Positions 62,809-64,000 of a DNA stretch of 64,000 nucleotides are shown piece after piece. The position numbers and the translations under genes were made by a program. The stretch's first letter is position 1. Each line of letters starts with the position of its first letter. The DNA is from Anaerolineae bacterium (GTDB lineage: Bacteria; Chloroflexota; Anaerolineae; Aggregatilineales; Phototrophicaceae), in the NCBI GenBank assembly GCA_022822305.1, contig JAJEBY010000003.1, forward strand, positions 124,001-188,000, given 5' to 3'. The notes beneath the pieces were generated by a model. That model was not told where the DNA came from, did not search any database, and worked only from the letters and a program-made list of their open reading frames with translations.

Positions 62809-64000
62809 CTATTCGTCGGCGAATTTGTTCAAGAGGAAAATGCTATTGCCCGAAGCGACATATACGATGTCGTGAATCGGATAGGCGACCACGGCCGAGA
62901 GCAGCTCAAATTTGTCCGGCGCGATGGCCTGATAACTGTCCATGAAGGTACCGGCTGTGGTCGTCTCGAAGACTGCGCGCGCGCCGCGACTAATCAAAAA
63001 GAAAGCCGGGGAGAAAGGGCTGTCGTTGAGATAAAAGCCCTCGGTCATCGTTTCATGCAATTCGCTGCCTTCGTTGAATCCGCTGAATAAGAAGGTCTTC
63101 TCTACGCCGGCGTTATATTTCTTCATCACGCCATCGTTGTACAGGAGATAGACATTGCCGTCGAGACTGATGGTGAAATCGACGACATTGCGCAGATTGG
63201 GACGCGCCTCCCCGGAGAAATATTCGCGCGGAGCGCTGGGATAGGTTGCGCCTGACGGATCGTATCGCCAGATCTGGTCGCCCTCGTTATCCAGCACATA
63301 CAGACGCCGGCCCCAAACCGTCAGCGCCAGCGGCTGCCGCCATTGATCCACGCCCAGCACGCGCTGTGCATTGCAGATCATGATGAACTGCGGCAAACAA
63401 CGCACCAGCGTGCCGTTCTCATCAATCAGCGCCAATTCATTCGAGACATCATCAAAGGCGATGTCAACGATGCGCCCGATGCTCAATCCATCTACCGTCG
63501 CCCCCCGCCGCATATTCGGCACCGGTTCCTGCCGCATCACCTCAGTGCCGTTGTCCGAAATCTTGATGCGATACACCAGCTGATTGGCATCGTCCAGAGC
63601 GTACATATCCGTGCCGTTTAAGCGCAAACGCGTGATCTCGGCATTTTCGAAATTGGTCAGCGCCGCGGCATAGCGCCGCTTGACATTGTTGAGCCGGTCG
63701 ACGACATCCTGCGCTTCCTGGCGAACCGCGGCAATCGCCGGATCGCCCTCGCGCATGGTCTCACAGACATCCGCCACTTGCAGCGCCGCATTCCAGGCCG
63801 ATGTCACATTGCGCCGATCGGCCGTATCCATCGAGCTGGCCAGGTTCGCCGTCTGCTGCAGGCGACTGAGACATTGCTCAAATTCTGTCGCGCCGATATG
63901 CGACACCCATGACAAGACAACCACTCCCGCCAGCACCAACGGAATCAGCAAGCCCGCCAGGGTCACCGTTCCCGCCGCGCTGCCGCGTTCCCTTCCCGGC
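62809..64000 (-). CDS. Membrane-anchored propeller-like protein, 5'-truncated
   Basis: The frame stays open to the window edge, so the N-terminus is missing. A transmembrane helix (LLIPLVLAGVVVLSWV, about 10 residues after the edge) is followed by a helical stalk of about 100 residues, then about 250 residues of repeated short strands (LRLNGTDMYALDDANQLVYR, RRLYVLDNEGDQIWRYDP, DGNVYLLYNDGVMKKY) typical of a beta-propeller or NHL-like sensor domain outside the cell. In Chloroflexota such a part is sometimes the C-terminal half of a PP2C-type phosphatase; whether that is so here cannot be seen. Confidence 0.7.
   Translation of the reverse strand, partial: PGRERGSAAGTVTLAGLLIPLVLAGVVVLSWVSHIGATEFEQCLSRLQQTANLASSMDTADRRNVTSAWNAALQVADVCETMREGDPAIAAVRQEAQDVVDRLNNVKRRYAAALTNFENAEITRLRLNGTDMYALDDANQLVYRIKISDNGTEVMRQEPVPNMRRGATVDGLSIGRIVDIAFDDVSNELALIDENGTLVRCLPQFIMICNAQRVLGVDQWRQPLALTVWGRRLYVLDNEGDQIWRYDPSGATYPSAPREYFSGEARPNLRNVVDFTISLDGNVYLLYNDGVMKKYNAGVEKTFLFSGFNEGSELHETMTEGFYLNDSPFSPAFFLISRGARAVFETTTAGTFMDSYQAIAPDKFELLSAVVAYPIHDIVYVASGNSIFLLNKFADE

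Overview
The window looks like a chromosomal segment of an aerobic, probably Gram-positive-type (monoderm) bacterium, most likely a Chloroflexota member of the Anaerolineae kind. This is an inference from family content and gene order. The evidence is an aa3-type cytochrome oxidase operon whose subunit II carries a fused cytochrome c, a SpoVS homologue, a lipoprotein penicillin-binding protein, a DUF2142-like glycosyltransferase, MutS2, no lipopolysaccharide or porin genes, and fairly GC-rich DNA with frequent TTG and GTG starts. Several promoters can be read directly as TTGACA-N17-TACAAT/TATAAT types. No rRNA, CRISPR array, prophage or insertion sequence was seen.

Layout: 0-8 kb holds a truncated phosphatase, a ChbG-like deacetylase, mutS2, a methyltransferase, a transglutaminase-like membrane protein and a lipoprotein penicillin-binding protein. 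8.2-14.5 kb is the cytochrome oxidase operon (II+c, I, III-like, unknown membrane protein, III, IV) behind a good promoter. 14.5-17.2 kb has Uma2, OsmC, rsmA and msrA. 17.2-20.4 kb (minus strand) is the classical translation/secretion cluster tRNA-Thr, tRNA-Tyr, tRNA-Thr, rpmG, tRNA-Trp, secE, nusG, rplK, rplA, driven by two tandem promoters. 20.4-26.7 kb (minus) is a succinate dehydrogenase operon (fused SdhC/D anchor, SdhA, SdhB) followed by two 3-hydroxyacyl-CoA dehydrogenases.

26.8-38 kb mixes housekeeping genes (rmuC, yvcK, efp, ridA, rluD) with accessory ones: a toxin-antitoxin pair, a radical-SAM sulfatase-maturase-like enzyme with a SEC-C tail, two tandem HsdR_N-type nuclease genes, and an HNH nuclease with a small partner. 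38-50 kb has galE, a phosphoesterase, a medium-chain dehydrogenase, holB, a large secreted repeat protein, a PhyH-type oxygenase, a Ca2+/cation exchanger with a NapH-like Fe-S membrane protein, and three tandem DinB-like genes.

50.2-55.2 kb is a carbohydrate ABC importer operon (binding protein, two permeases, secreted beta-helix protein, no ATPase). Its second permease has an exceptionally large extracytoplasmic beta-rich insertion. It meets a large membrane protein with two VWA domains tail to tail. 58-64 kb holds spoVS with a palindromic promoter, tkt, a polyprenol-phosphate-mannose-synthase-like glycosyltransferase, a ThuA-like protein and a 5'-truncated membrane-anchored propeller-like protein. 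The most unusual items are the permease insertion with its beta-helix partner, the unknown membrane protein inside the oxidase operon, the tandem HsdR_N nucleases, two dispersed intergenic hairpin types, and convergent genes that almost always abut or overlap at their stop codons.
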